Source: Harmothoe impar (Eukaryota; Annelida; Polychaeta; Phyllodocida; Polynoidae). Taken from it: 64,000 bases of DNA. Where the stretch lies: assembly GCA_947462335.1 (NCBI GenBank), contig OX381704.1, positions 24,637,955-24,701,954 of the forward strand, given 5' to 3'. The stretch's first letter is position 1, and each line of letters starts with the position of its first letter. The notes beneath the pieces were generated by a model, which saw only the letters and a list, made by a program, of their open reading frames with translations, had not been told where the DNA came from and made no database searches. Made by a program: the position numbers and the translations under genes. This document shows, piece by piece, positions 1 through 11,855 of this stretch.

Positions 1-168
1 AGTGGCGGGGAGGAGGGCGGCTCCCCTCCGGCCTCCCCTCCAGGCTCCCACCTCAGCCGGGAGGACTCGTTCTGCGACTGCGACACGTGCCTCCTGGGCT
101 TTGACGACACCCGCCCTGGGGACGACGTCTCGGACGAGCCTACGACCCATAAGAAGCCGGCAATGCGG
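1..168 (+). CDS. partial exon of an unrecognised host gene
   Basis: Frame 1 is open from the first base and reads 56 codons before a plausible splice donor: GTAGGT begins at 169, and an in-frame TAG follows at 178. The exon would end in phase 0. The peptide is Ser/Gly/Pro-rich, then has a compact Cys/Asp segment (SFCDCDTCLLGFDD) and an acidic stretch ending in KKPAMR. The exon is far more GC-rich than the DNA after it, as expected of an exon next to an intron. I do not recognise the family. The CxCxxC spacing could bind metal, but that is inference. The upstream part lies outside the window and no certain downstream exon was found. Confidence 0.6.
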
Positions 169-174
169 GTAGGT
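169..174 (+). promoter_or_regulatory. candidate 5' splice donor
   Basis: GTAGGT follows ATGCGG and separates the open GC-rich frame from AT-rich DNA with stops. It fits the donor consensus reasonably but not perfectly. Confidence 0.5.
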
Positions 175-247
175 TTCTAGATAGGACGTTCTACCTTTCA
201 TCTCCTACAGTCTCAGGCGTGTGTGCTTGTACCTTGTGAAGGCCTCG

Positions 248-341
248 GGTGGGCCCAGAGGTGGGCCCAGAGGTGGACCCAGAGGTGGGCCCAGAGGTGG
301 ACCCAGAGGTGGGCCCAGAGGTGGACCCAGAGGTGGGTCCA
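248..341. repeat. 12-bp minisatellite
   Basis: About seven to eight tandem copies of a 12-bp unit (AGGTGGGCCCAG, alternating with AGGTGGACCCAG). The G/A variants alternate fairly regularly, so the current higher-order unit is about 24 bp. Confidence 0.9.
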
Positions 342-2118
342 CATTTTATGACCCTCGACTAGAAGAGCATGCTACATGCCGTCGGTACTTTATTTAGATA
401 CTCCTTCCGGAATAGTTGCAACCTGAAATAGCCTTATGAGGGGGTTGACCACGTACGGTCACTGGAAGCAGAGAAAGTCCATGAAGTGTATAATACATCG
501 AGCATTCACATAACGTCATGGTTTAGAGGATGGCAAAACAGTCTCTGACTGTGGCTTTACACATTGTTGATGTCACATTAGCCCTTTGATGACAGATTGT
601 TGCTGTTGCTCTCATGTAATAATTATATACACTAGTATAAGTTAATTTAGAGCTGAACAGTATTATCTGTAGCTTTATAGTGTGTAGTACTCTTTCGTTT
701 ACGACTATAAGGATGCTGCTGCCCATAAAGGGTTAATAGTCTACACAATGTTGAGATAACACTGTCGTGGGTGGGGATTAGTATGACTATATACATGTAT
801 TAGGACTCTCTGAGTATTACAGATAGCTCCACTGCCAATAAGCCCCACACAGCACCAAGTCTGATGTCAGCGTGTGAATAGCATGTCAGTATAAAGGGGG
901 CAGAAGGGGGTTGAATGCCAACAACAGACACAGGGGTCAGGTTACATAATTGCTGAATCCAGTCCTGGCTTTTTACAACAACAAAAAAAAAGATTTTCTG
1001 ACGCTGGGTTTTTTGTTGTTGTTATTGTAACTTCAGCAGAATTTCACCATTTGATAGGCCCTACATTCATGTTCAAAAGCACCCGACCTACATTCCCTGA
1101 CGGTCCCTGACCATGTCACTGGAAACCCGCCTCTTTTGCCTCAGGTTCTGTTATTTATAGGCATCCATCATTGGTATATACATGATATGGTCAAAAGCCG
1201 CAGTAATGGGATACTACGGACAAACAATTAAACAGCCATTTCTAACGGTGTTATGGAACACTACATCTCTTGAGATTCAAAGGTAAATGACATTTAGGGA
1301 GTCAACCTCCAAAACCAATTTTGCCAGAGATGCTTGCGCAGGGCCTCCTACCTTTTATCTGGAATTGAATCATGTTATTTCCTACAAAGCATTGACAAGA
1401 ATCTTCCTAAACTTTTATCAACAAGGGAGTGTCATCAACCGAAGTAGCCTTTGCACTTTCTGCACCTTAAGTTCAGTCTCAAAATCAATCCTTAACCCTG
1501 ATAACCAAGAGCCGATGATAGTCAGAGATAAATATTGATCTTGACATATTGAGATATACTACTTGCATAGTACACCTAGTCCATTGTCAATGCTGATTGA
1601 ACAGTTATACGTCATACAATGCGGCAGACATCTAGGTTAGGCTGAATACTTTTCTTTTTTCATCAACATTGATTGTATCCCTACATGCCTATACATGTAA
1701 AGCCCAATGTAAAGTCCATGATAGGCTAACAAAACATACCATTACTGATCAACATTCCAGAATGTTCAATTGCAACACGTCTCGAATATGGAAATTAGCC
1801 CATTCATATAATTCATATTATCCCGCCATACTATACACGGTATAGTACTGCCATTTGACTTGTGTAAGTCCTTGTACAAACTAATAACAACGTCTAGTTT
1901 AGATTCATAGAATTGCCTGCTGGGGGCGGCAAGTAGGACCAGTCTATCTGCCAGCACTAGTACCTCTACAGGGTGTGTGGGTAGTACTAAGGTATACAGA
2001 GATTAGAGGTGGGGTCTGCATGTATACATACTGTCAGCACATCTACACATAACGTGTATTAGTCCTACACACTGTATACACTACCATTGCTACAGCCGAT
2101 AGGCACCAAGAGGCCCTC
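342..2118. other. AT-rich non-coding stretch
   Basis: No supported gene. The only structure noted is a short A/T-rich inverted repeat near 975-1025 (ACAACAACAA against TTGTTGTTGT). Small ORFs at 523-726, 1287-1538 and 1766-1957 have no recognisable domain or codon signal. Confidence 0.6.
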
Positions 2119-2343
2119 TTAACCCTTTAAGGGCCACATAGTGCTTTAATGTATGCAGCGAGTAACACGCCAGTGCTGTACTCAGGTATCAGTCTCACCC
2201 TCATGGCATGATATACAGTGTACTTCCGAAATGTCGGTATGATGCATGCATGCAACACTGTCGAGTTACTCACCATGGATGCATGCATTATGGAAAGAAA
2301 GGGCACAGCACATCAAAACACATTGCTACCCTTAAAGGGTTAA
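2119..2343. mobile_element. TTAA MITE (piggyBac-like), full copy
   Basis: Bounded on both sides by TTAA. The ends are inverted (CCCTTTAAGGGCC at left, CCCTTAAAGGG at right). The interior contains inverted segments ending in GCATGCATCA-type motifs. TTAA targets with termini starting CCC are typical of the piggyBac superfamily. No transposase is present, so it is non-autonomous. It is one of about 20 relatives in this window. Confidence 0.75.
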
Positions 2344-3364
2344 GACTATGCCAGATACCTACAGTTATGTATATATAGTTGTACAGACTGCATTGATTTC
2401 TCTTGTTAATTTCCTCCTAATTGGATAATCTATAAACGGCGTTACAACCAATAATGCCAATTACTACCTACACTGCGACTCACGTGGGGTGCCTGCTTAC
2501 ACAACTGCACTCTAATTGATTGAGCTCATCATTTAGCGTCCTTCTCCCATGTCATGATCACAGACCTCTCTTTTTGCCCTCAATTGGTTAAAGAACCTGT
2601 CCTTCCGTAGTGCCATCTCTTCAAGATTTGCCTTGCATGAACTATGCATAAGACAGATCTGCACTGGCTTCTATTATGAGTGCGTGTCCATGAGCTTCTT
2701 GTAAAGGTCAAGTCAGGCCCTTACGTTAAACCCGCAGATCTTACTGCACGTCCAGTAAGGTCCAGGGGAGTGGCTTGTAAAGTGACGGACAGGTGCTGTG
2801 TATAACTAGCCACAGTGGGCAGTAGGAGGGGAGGTCCTACACAAACTAGGTCAGGCACCCAGTACTAAAGTATAAGGTCTTTAGTACCATAATTCTCCAC
2901 AGAGGGCAGACCTGTACAGTGACCATATCAGTAACCTACAGGTCATAAGGCCTCCCCAGGTGTGGGTCCTGGCCTGTGAGGTGTACTCAGCCCTCAGCCC
3001 CATGTGTTCTGTGCCCCAGGTATACACAAACAACACAGGGTACCTGCCAATCACACATCCACTACCACCCACTCAGCACATACACTTGGAATTGTATTCC
3101 TGTATTCTACTGATTCAAGTGTCATGTGTAAAATTCTTTTGGTATAGCTTGCTCTGGGAAACATTCATAAGTTACTATGACAAAGTATAGAGGTGGTAAG
3201 TAGCTATATTCTAGTCAATACACAAATATGTCATCTCCCTCTGACAAACCATGGTCTGACAGGTCATTTGCATATGCCCAAGCTGAATGCTATTTATATG
3301 GGAGCTGGGGGTTTAAAGCGACACTGCATTGGTGCATCATGCTGACCCTTCGGGAGTCTATCCT
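2344..3364. other. non-coding stretch
   Basis: No supported gene. Two overlapping opposite-strand ORFs at 2881-3190 look like chance openings in mildly GC-rich DNA. Confidence 0.55.
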
Positions 3365-3575
3365 GTCCTATACGTTTTAAGGGCCACAGAGTGCGTTCAT
3401 CAGGCTATGTCGTCATGATGCATACATGCAGCCCTGGTGAGTATGTCGCCAGGGCTGCATGAATGCATCATACCAACCCTTCAGAAATATGTTAAGCTAT
3501 TCAAGTAAGCCTGATGCATGAATGCATCAGTGATGAGTTACTCGCCAGGGCTGTAGTCATGTCCCCTTAAACATA
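3365..3575. mobile_element. TTAA MITE, eroded copy
   Basis: Contains the family core: TCATGATGCATACATGCAG, a CCCTGGTGAG/CGCCAGGG hairpin and a second hairpin arm ending GTTACTCGCCAGGGCTG. Terminal motifs are degraded (TTTTAAGGGCCAC at left, CCCCTTAAAC at right). Confidence 0.6.
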
Positions 3576-3734
3576 TTTAATGTACACAAAACAATTGCTT
3601 CCTTGTAGTGTCGACTTGTCCATGTAGGCTAATTATTAGCCCTAGTTCCATGAAGCCTGTTGATTAAGTCAGCCTGTGGCGACACCCTGCCCCTATTGCC
3701 TCAGGGCTGAGAGTTGTGTCAACTCTAGGTGGGT

Positions 3735-4010
3735 CTAACCCTTTAAGGACCTCATAGTGTTTTAATGTATTAATGTCCCTTGGTCGTCATGATGCATGAA
3801 TGCAGCCCTGCTGAGTCATTAACTCGCCAGTGCTACATTACACCAGTGCCAATGCAGCATCATGTAGACCCTTTGGGAGTGTATATCAACCATTTAGGGT
3901 CGGAATGATGCTTGAATGTATCACTGGCGAAATGCTTAGACTTGCCAGGGCTGCATTTATGCATCATGACGACAAAGGTCATGAAAGCACCATGCGGCTC
4001 TAGTTTTAAC
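3735..4010. mobile_element. TTAA MITE, diverged copy
   Basis: Left end CTAACCCTTTAAGGACC. Both internal hairpin modules are present, and the copy runs to ATGCATCATGACGACAAAGG and a degraded right end near TTTTAACC. Confidence 0.7.
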
Positions 4011-4106
4011 CAGGGCGCGGAGGGCCCTTTGTGTGTTGTGTTTATCCATGGTGTGGTGAGGTGTGCTATTCCGCATTAGCGAGATACAGTGGCTCCACCT
4101 TTTGGA

Positions 4107-4312
4107 CCACTGGTAACAATCATAACCCTTTGCTCTGCAAGGACCAGCTCAGCCAAATCTCGTGGCCGAGATTAGGGTACAGGCAGGGTGCAGGTATTGT
4201 GAATAGGGCATGCCTGGACACTCCTAATGTCACCTGTGTCCAGTATAGTGTAGTGGTTAGCACTGTGGACTCATAATGCTGGGAGCCCAAGTTCAAATCC
4301 CTACCAGGCCAA
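4107..4312 (+). mobile_element. tRNA-Gln-derived SINE, left arm of an inverted pair
   Basis: The tRNA-like part lies at about 4239-4310. It has an A-box-like segment (GTGTAGTGGTTAGCAC) and a B-box (GTTCAAATCCC at 4291). The order and wording closely follow metazoan tRNA-Gln genes (GTGTAATGGTTAGCAC, TGGACTC, GAGTTCAAATC). The anticodon stem is not well paired, so it is not a functional tRNA. The preceding ~130 bp belongs to the same repeat, because all of it recurs in inverted orientation at 4405-4622. Confidence 0.7.
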
Positions 4313-4404
4313 ATAACACTGTGTCCTTTAAATACATGTTTCTAAATTTTCTTTAGTATTGTGAATAATGTATTCTGTTTCCAAAATTGCTTTACTTATG
4401 GATA

Positions 4405-4622
4405 TGATTACCAGGCATTGCCTGGAAGAGATTTGAACTCAGGTACTCTGCATCATGAGTCCACAGTGCTAACCATTACACTATACTGGACACAGGTGAC
4501 ATTAGGAGTGTCCAGGTATGCCCTATTCACAATACCTGCACCCTGCCTGTACCCTAATCTCGGCCACGAGATTTGGCTGAGCTGGTCCTTGCAGAGCAAA
4601 GGGTTATGATTGTTACCAGTGG
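4405..4622 (-). mobile_element. tRNA-Gln-derived SINE, right arm of an inverted pair
   Basis: On the minus strand this copy matches 4107-4276 almost perfectly, then diverges through the second half of the tRNA-like part. Its tRNA-like segment (about 4419-4491) reads GTGTAATGGTTAGCAC and GAGTTCAAATCTC, even closer to tRNA-Gln than the left arm. The arms would pair over about 170 bp around a central gap. Candidate Pol III boxes lie near the centre of the inverted pair. Confidence 0.7.
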
Positions 4623-5574
4623 GAATGGCGCTATCCACTGATCATCTTGCTAATGCCCTATATCTCACCATGCAGCAGGAGGGTTGTAAAACTGTGAACA
4701 AGGTCACCATATATACCCTCCTTCACATGTACTTATATACAGATACCTTAACCAATGCTCAACATGACATATTACCATGCCTGTCTATATCAACTGATTG
4801 GATGTCTTTGAATGTTGAAGGAAAATATGTCACACAGTAGGAGGGTGGTTTGGCCGACTGGGATCTGCTGTGAACCTGTGGGCAAGCGTCGACCACATAT
4901 CGCCCATATCCCCATATGTACTCATATACATATTAATCAAGATATGTTTAACACATCATACTAGTACTAAAATTGACACATTGTCAAGCTTGTCTTTATC
5001 AAATCATGGAAAAGATGTCAATGAAATAATTGAATGCCCTTTAATGTATTTGTGTATAAAGACTACTGGATGAAGTGATTTGCTGTACGTTGGAAAGGGA
5101 AAGGGGCGTACCAAAGCAGTTTCACAGTAGTGGGGACTCAGGCTAGTTGTAACAATTTTTGGCCTTTTGAATAAACAAATAAGATAACTTTTAATGTTAG
5201 ACTATTTTTGTGGCTGGTGGAAGTACATGTGTTGATAGGGAATTGGGAAGGTGGGGGGGGGGGGGGGGGGTACCCCCAGGTGCCACGCCTACGATTATAC
5301 CAGTGAGTGAATGGTCTGCAAATTAGCGGCAGAAATCGATTCACAAAAATACAGAGGTTACCGAGGTTTCATTAGTCACATACAGTCCTCGCACATGTAT
5401 GTAAAGACTAAGGTGATTTAAGGCATATTGGCAGTGTAGTACATTGTAGTGCTGTATGAGAAGGTTATATAAGATGAGCACACGTTGTATCGGAACCTGG
5501 TCTTAAACACGATTCATTGAATAATGTCTATGGTTTTGTATAAGAGTCGACTGATATCTTATATGACATTCTTT
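4623..5574. other. non-coding stretch with a poly-G tract
   Basis: No supported gene. A long uninterrupted G run lies at about 5252-5270 (on the other strand it encodes the Pro run of a spurious ORF). Confidence 0.6.
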
Positions 5575-5736
5575 GGCCCTTTAAGGGCCAGGTAGCTATA
5601 TGCTATGCCGTTTGTTCTCATAATGCATCATGCCGACCCTACAGATGCACCAAATGCACTCGCTCCTTGGCACTGCATCGGTGCATCATGACCACACATG
5701 TTGCTTTATGGCAACATGCCGTCCTTAAAGGGTTAA
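5575..5736. mobile_element. TTAA MITE, internally deleted copy
   Basis: Left GGCCCTTTAAGGGCC, right GTCCTTAAAGGGTTAA. Only about 160 bp, so most of one internal hairpin is missing. Confidence 0.7.
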
Positions 5737-5984
5737 GTACTTGTATGCATACTGAGGGTATCATGCATAGCACAGATCGAGCATTGTTTTTGAGGAATGC
5801 GTGTAGCAGATATCCCTTATGGGCGACAACAACATATAGCTAATATGAAGAAAGCAGCCTGGGGCCATGTTGTGGAGAAGACAAGGGGGGGGGGGCTGCA
5901 TACTATATAGGCAGACTTCATGTTAATGTAGACATAGATGCAATATGCAGTCAGCTCACTCAGATCTCTGATACACAACCTGAA

Positions 5985-6075
5985 ACACCGGCCAAAAGAA
6001 AAAGGTGTTTCAGGCGACCCGATCCTACCTAGCAAAACCCGGCCGGCCCCAGACATTTCTTTCAAATTTTGACAA
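5985..6075. repeat. fragment of the GGCC/TTTCAGGC repeat family
   Basis: AAAGGTGTTTCAGGCGACCCGA followed by CCTACCTAGCAAAA is shared with 14165-14240 and with the full element at 22511-22937. Confidence 0.55.
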
Positions 6076-6533
6076 ATTAATTTTAGATTAATTATTTAAG
6101 CCATTCCGGGGTTTTCTTAGCATCAATCAATTTAATGGTCTAGGAGTCATGGCTAAGGCCCGCGTCTGGGAGACGCATTTCATGAGTCAATTTCTGACTT
6201 CTTTCAAGGCTTACATAAAGAAAGAAAAATCGAACTTACCTACCCTATATTTGAAAACCATACATAACTTTGAAACACAATTTCTTGACCGTATTACTAC
6301 ATGGTCAAAAACGTGCATGGGAATCAATCTCCTCGCTATATGATCAATGATCCTCTGGGGACTCTGTGATATGATATATGGCAGAAAGTGAGAGGTTCAA
6401 TAAAACGTCCATTGTACACCTCATCCCTTGTGATCCATAGACCTAGGTCAGGCATACAGCAGGGGGGAGCTCCATCACAGGGTGTCTAATAAAACGGACA
6501 GAGGCCCCAGAGTGGAGATACGCCTAACCACCC

Positions 6534-6892
6534 GGGGGGGGGGGGGGCACTCAATATTTTTTGACACGGGTGTGCGGCTGGCCCTTTGACAACCCTTACT
6601 CTTGGTGAGGGGGATTCTTGTCAAAAGAGACCCTTGCTGATGGAGATTTTGGATAAAAGTGCCTAGGTCATTTTTCGCCCTTCGTGAGAGGGATTTTTTT
6701 TTGCGAAGGGCTTTGGCAAAAGCTCCAAAACATTACTATTTTGGGGAGGATTCTTTTTTAATTTTCCGAAAATGGACCCTTGGTGAGGCGGATTTAGGTG
6801 AAAATTTACCCTTGCTGAGGGAGATTTTCCTCAAAATGTACCCTTCCCAGCCGCACACTTGTGTAAATAAAATATACCAAGTGCCCCCCCCC
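6534..6892. mobile_element. G-rich-terminus MITE with internal repeats
   Basis: The ends form an imperfect ~45-bp inverted repeat. At left a G run, GCACT, ...ACACGGGTGTGCGGCTGG; at right CCAGCCGCACAC, ...AGTGC and a C run. The interior is built of imperfect repeats of the type ACCCTTGCTGAGGGAGATTTT. No transposase frame. The overlapping ORFs of both strands (6659-7031) are shadows of this repeat. Confidence 0.65.
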
Positions 6893-7769
6893 GCCCTCGA
6901 ACACCACGCTGCATGACGATACGGCCATTGTGTCCTGTACATATTGACTCTACATACACTACGTGCACATCCAAAGGACGCTCATAATAAAGGCCCACTC
7001 CCAGGGGTTCTCTTGGGGTATATATGCCCATGGACTTTATGCATTGTTAAAGCTGAAAGATGAGGCATTTATATTAAATAAAGGTTAGGGACCTCTCTTG
7101 CTCATTTACAGCGGACTACAGCACACTAGACCTAAATGGCGTGCCCTTGCCTTCCAGAAACCGTTCACACCAAAGATATTGATATAGGCCTATATGTTGA
7201 CGCCAGGTATATGAATTCTTCTGACGGGAAAAACTGCTAAATTAGCACTAGGTATTAGCTCACTTATTGACTCAGGTTTACTCTGAGTCTTGTGCGACGG
7301 GTAGCAGGGGGTCTCTCAGCCTAAAATTTAAAACAGCTGTCGTTCCTTCAAAATTGGAGCTTTTTCTCTCAATTTTGTGTCATTAGATGCGGTACAATGT
7401 TGTCCTTCCTATGTAATCGCGCTTTAATCCATTTTCAAACGCTTCCCCCTGAAAAGCATGATTTTAATTTTGTGTCTAAAATGGTGGTAATTTGCTTCAG
7501 CATAGAGCCCTATGGGAGCCTGTAGATAACCCTTGACATTTAACAGTTACATATTGAACGGGCTCAGTGCTAAGTCAATGGGACAGATCTCGGCAGCCGA
7601 CCAAACCGGGGTGAGACACTTTTTTTCAGCAAGCTTTGACTGGATCCAATGGTAATTTAACACAGGGAAGTACTACACTACTTCCCAAAGGAGATGCCAT
7701 CCTATATCATATACTAGGCCCAACATACGCTGCAGTATGTTAGATACCGGTATGGTAATTTAATGGTAA
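6893..7769. other. non-coding stretch
   Basis: No supported gene or clear repeat boundary. A short T-rich stretch and TAATTTAATGG direct repeats precede the LINE fragment. Confidence 0.5.
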
Positions 7770-9101
7770 TTTAATATATATGTTGCTGTCCAGTGTTGTT
7801 CAATACATGACAAATATTTTGAGAACAAAAACAGACAACCCTGTAGAAGGATATAGCTCAGACCCTACTACTTCGATTGGAACGAATGCCAATATAAAAA
7901 TAATGCCCAGGGTCTCTTTAAAACTGGACAATGCCCCTTTAACAAAGACTCATACATATAGATACCTAGGCATTACCATTGATAGTAACCTTGATTTTAA
8001 ATCACATACAAAAGGTGTGACTAGAAATATTAATCATAAAGTTAGAATGCTCAGACGGGTAAGGAAGAAAATGGCTGAGAAGACTAGTGCTAAAGTGCTC
8101 ACCTCAATGATTCTCCCAGCCATTGATTATGGAGATGTGCTATATTGCATATCTACCATAAATTCCTTGGAAAATTTACAATATGCTTTTAATAGAGGCC
8201 TAAAAACTACATACAATAAGGATGAATTTCATGTTGAAGCTTGCCTAAAAAAGTGTAATGTAAATAAACTGGAGGATAGGAGGAAAATGCACCTGAATAC
8301 AGCTGCTTTTAACTTTGCCTCAACTGATTCTAACATTGATAAGAGAGATATTAGGACAAGAGCTCATGATAATAAACTTGTCAAAGTTATAGGGCCTAAA
8401 AATCCCCATTATAGGAAAAGTCATGAATATAGGGTATCCATCCTCTGGAACTCATTTGATGATGAGATAAGGGCCATTGAAGATAAGGACAAATTCCAGA
8501 GGTGGAATAAGAAAAGGTTTAAGGATATATTGCATCCCCCAGAAAACTGACTTTTGTGTCTGGCATTTCATACATAAGGTATAGGTACTCCACTCAATCT
8601 CTCAACACCTCCTCTTCTTGAAAAATATGTGTTTTTATTTCTCGAATTATTGCTCTCATGTGAACACAAACATCGGTTCACATAAGTTGGAATAACATCT
8701 CCAACCGTAATTTATTATATCTATTTGGTTTGGCATAAGATCAGCCAAAAGGCAATATCATCAGCCCTTTATTAAATTCCATCCTTATATTATTATTTTT
8801 GTAAAATCTTTTATAAAGTAACAAGGTAATATAAGTTTACAATGGTCTCTTCCATAGACATCTTGGATAGAGACTACCCTGTGAGGATGCGCAAGCATCA
8901 CCACAGCTTATAATAGAATTATATGAATCCATATGAAATATTATAATATCATTAAGAAGTATAATGATTCCCTTAAGGGTACTTTTGTATATCCTATATG
9001 ATTACCACCTCTATTTGGATATGCACCTGAGTTGCAGAGCGCAAACAGGGCCTGGCCCTACGTTTTTGCAAGTAAAATAAAAGAATTAACAACAACAACA
9101 A
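7770..9101 (+). mobile_element. 5'-truncated non-LTR retrotransposon (LINE)
   Basis: It consists of the end of a LINE reverse transcriptase ORF (to 8550), about 540 bp of AT-rich 3' UTR, and a terminal (AAC)n tract at 9088-9100. A truncated 5' end with a short simple-repeat 3' tail is what target-primed reverse transcription leaves behind. No certain target-site duplication was identified. Confidence 0.7.
7780..8550 (+). pseudogene. LINE reverse transcriptase, C-terminal fragment
   Basis: The 256-residue frame contains YRYLGITIDSNLDFKSH near residue 62, followed by a helical region (SMILPAIDYGDVLY, LQYAFNRGLKT). It ends in the domain typical of Jockey/CR1-type elements (YRVSILWNSFDDEIRAIEDKDKFQRW). 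This is the thumb and downstream part only: the fingers, palm and catalytic YxDD box are missing, so the fragment cannot be a working polymerase. The ATG at 7780 is merely the first in the surviving frame, not a true start. The frame has no internal stop, suggesting a fairly young insertion. It could belong to CR1, Jockey or a related clade; the fragment does not decide. Confidence 0.85.
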
Positions 9102-9681
9102 GCACTATTCGCTGTTACTTACAATATGGACATGGGAGCTTTTTATTCAGTGTGTGTCTGACATAGACGTGAGAGGACAAAAGACATAGATAGCCAAGAT
9201 CGGGGAACATGAAAATTTGAATTTGGGCCTAAGTACCCCCCCAAAAGAAAGTCACTGTCCACATTTTTTTTGAGTATACCCTTCTTTTGCGCGGCTTGCC
9301 TCACTCGGTGTGGCTTTCTTAGGGCACCTGGGTCATGCGACCTATAGGTTGTGTGGTGCAGGCCTATAGGTAGTTGTGAGTTCCTGACTTGTGACGCACA
9401 ATTTGGGTATGCTATCCGAAACAGTCCAGCCAGGATATAATAGGGGGAGCAATGGATGGATATGGATAGTGGACTAGGGTAAACCAAAGGTGCTGAATTC
9501 ATTTCTGTTATGTGAAGAATGATATCTAGGTCGGAAAAAGGTCAAAATCAAGGTCAAAGGTCACATCTTTAAGAATCCCATTAATACAAGAGTGCACCTT
9601 TCTCTTTCTTACTATGATAAATGATACATTTCCCTTCACACCTCTACCTGACCCTGAGTCTAGTTAACGGGGGAAGGGGAA
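9102..9681. other. non-coding stretch
   Basis: No supported gene. The 119-codon minus-strand ORF at 9143-9502 shows no recognisable domain. Confidence 0.5.
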
Positions 9682-9905
9682 GGGACTCGGGGTTGGGACT
9701 CGGGGGTGAGACTCGGGGGTGGGACTCGGGGTTGGGACTCAGGGGTGGAACTCGGGGGTGGGACTAGGGGTTGGGACTCGGGGTTGGGACTCGGGGTTGG
9801 GACTCGGGGTTGGGACTCGGGGTTGGGACTCGGGGTTGGGACTCGGGGTTGGGACTCGGGGGTGAGACTCGGGGGTGGGACTCGGGGGTTGGGACATGGG
9901 GTTTG
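9682..9905. repeat. 13-bp minisatellite
   Basis: About 17 tandem copies of ACTCGGGGTTGGG and its variant ACTCGGGGGTGGG. Since 13 is not a multiple of 3, all frames read through as low-complexity peptides, which explains overlapping ORFs on both strands. Confidence 0.95.
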
Positions 9906-10094
9906 GACATTAGCTTGGGATTTGGGGATGAACAATATTATTATATGTATACTCCTATATGATGATACTACATTTCCCCCCGAACCTGAGTCATTTGTGA
10001 TGCAGTCACACGTTCGATTTTTTCCGCAAGACTGGAATGAGAGCTGTAATCATGGAAACCTTAGAAAGTGCAAATATAACCAGTGTTGCAATGG

Positions 10095-10560
10095 CTTAGT
10101 TGTTGATATGATTGTAGGTTGCCATGGTGGTTAATGTTAGGATGGCATAGGTTGATATGTTGGTTGCTAGGATGGTAGGTTGCCATGGTGGTTGTTAAGA
10201 TGGTAGGTTGCCATGGCCTAGTGGTTGTTAGGATGGTAGGTTGCCATGGCCTAGTGATTGTTAGGATGGTAGGTTGCCATGGTGGTTGTTAGGATGATAT
10301 AGGTTACCATGGCCTAGTAGTTGTTGAGATGGTAGGTTGCCATGGTGGTTGTTAGGATGGTATAGGTTGCCATGACCTAATGGTTGTAAGGATGGTAGGT
10401 TGCCATGATGGTTGCTAGGATGGTAGGTTGCCATGGCGTAGTGGTTGTTAGGATGGCATAGAATGCCTGGCCAGAAGTTGTTAGGATGGTAGATTGCCAT
10501 GGCCTAGTGGTTGTTAGGGTGGTATGGAAGGCCTAGCCAGTGGTTGTTAGGTTGGTATAG
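10095..10560. repeat. degenerate 28-35-bp minisatellite
   Basis: Tandem units combine GGATGGTAGGTTGCCATGG with a variable joint (TGGTTGTTA or CCTAGTGGTTGTTA), about 14 copies with length variation. Confidence 0.9.
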
Positions 10561-11513
10561 ATGATCACCTCCCCCATGTCATATCTAGGTGGAAGGGGGC
10601 ATGGCCTTTCTATTTATAGACCACAGAGGTCAGGTGTCAGCACCTATTGTGGTGGGCTGGCAGGGCCCTGTAGCGCCTGGAGGAGCCAGCTACCCCCCCC
10701 CCCGACACACACACACACACCTCACCCCCTAACAGCATCCAGCCAAGGCTGACTCACAAATAACCTTAAAAAAAGGTAAATAAACACCTCCCAAAATAAC
10801 CATTGTGTGATGTCCAAGTGTTGGCCTCCCCCTGCATGGGGTCTACACCCACGTGTAGACATGCTGATTTATTAGGACCAGGACAGGAGACCAATGTATA
10901 CATATCTTAGTATAGGATCAGTTCCAGAGATGCCACATTTACTACTGCTGTGGGAATTCCTACTATTCCATTGGGGTTTCTGATAACAATTTTCCTACTT
11001 TTGCAGGAATTACTGGTTTTTGTTTTTTTGGTGTTTTTCTTTTTACTGGGAAATCTGTATTTGATTATTTTGATTTCCTGCAGAAAGCCCAAAATTACAA
11101 AGTTTCCTGCATTTCCTCAACCAGGGAGTGACATCTCGGGTAATGTAAGCCACCGTATGTTTTAGATATAGAAAATAGGCAAGCATTGGCCTACTTTGAG
11201 TCAACTATTGGAGTTGCATTTGGAGCTGTTGATCATAATCCGGATCATAATCACTCGGAGGTGTTGTGCATAATCTCTATAATCACCGGATTATTGTAAC
11301 TGACTGCTATGAAAAGGAGAAAAAGAGTTAGTTGCAATTTAAATTGTATTGACATAGATCTAACTTCCATCATGTATACGTTTTAAACATAGGGTAAACG
11401 TGAGACGAGTATAATGGTTCAACCCTGTTGATTAGTCACATACATGATAATGAAGTAAACAGGCATAAAATAGGACAACACGGGTTTGGATGTATCACTT
11501 GGCCCTATGCAAG
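10561..11513. other. non-coding stretch with simple repeats
   Basis: A short C run and (CA)n tract lie near 10686-10720. The T-rich ORF at 10950-11165 reads as a chance hydrophobic peptide and lies in a diffuse repeat (GGAATTACTGG-type motif, also near 45500 and 51050). Confidence 0.5.
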
Positions 11514-11762
11514 TTAACCCTTTAAGGATGGCATGATACCGTAATGCATCATGCACTTGGTCGTCATGATGCATGAATGCAGCCCTGGTGAGTAACTTGC
11601 TATGGCTGCATTCAAGCATCAGGCCGACCCTATGGGGTTGAGACACTCCCGAAGGGTCGGCATGATGCACCAATGCAGCACCGGTGAGTTACTCGCGAGG
11701 CTGCATTGGTGCATCACGATGAGAAATGTCATATTTACCGACATCTGTCCTTATAGGGTTAA
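11514..11762. mobile_element. TTAA MITE, full copy
   Basis: TTAACCCTTTAAGGATGGC at left, GTCCTTATAGGGTTAA at right. Both internal modules are intact: GTCATGATGCATGAATGCAG with its partner GCTGCATTCAAGCATCA, then GTCGGCATGATGCACCAATG with GCTGCATTGGTGCATCA. Confidence 0.8.
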
Positions 11763-11855
11763 TATGACAGAGATGGTTATTTAATGTGATACACGTCATT
11801 TGGGACGAGTTACGTGCGTCATACCGTTGGCCCATTTACGGGCTGACTTTTATCA

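Noticed and set aside
4239..4310. functional tRNA-Gln gene
   Set aside because: The anticodon stem and acceptor do not pair properly and the segment is part of a longer inverted repeat, so SINE is the better call.
9660..10134. ORFs of both strands with TRGWDSG- or PESQPRV-type repeats
   Set aside because: Translations of the 13-bp minisatellite.
10950..11165. hydrophobic 71-codon ORF as a small membrane protein
   Set aside because: T-rich repeat DNA gives this composition by chance; related non-coding repeats occur near 45500 and 51050.
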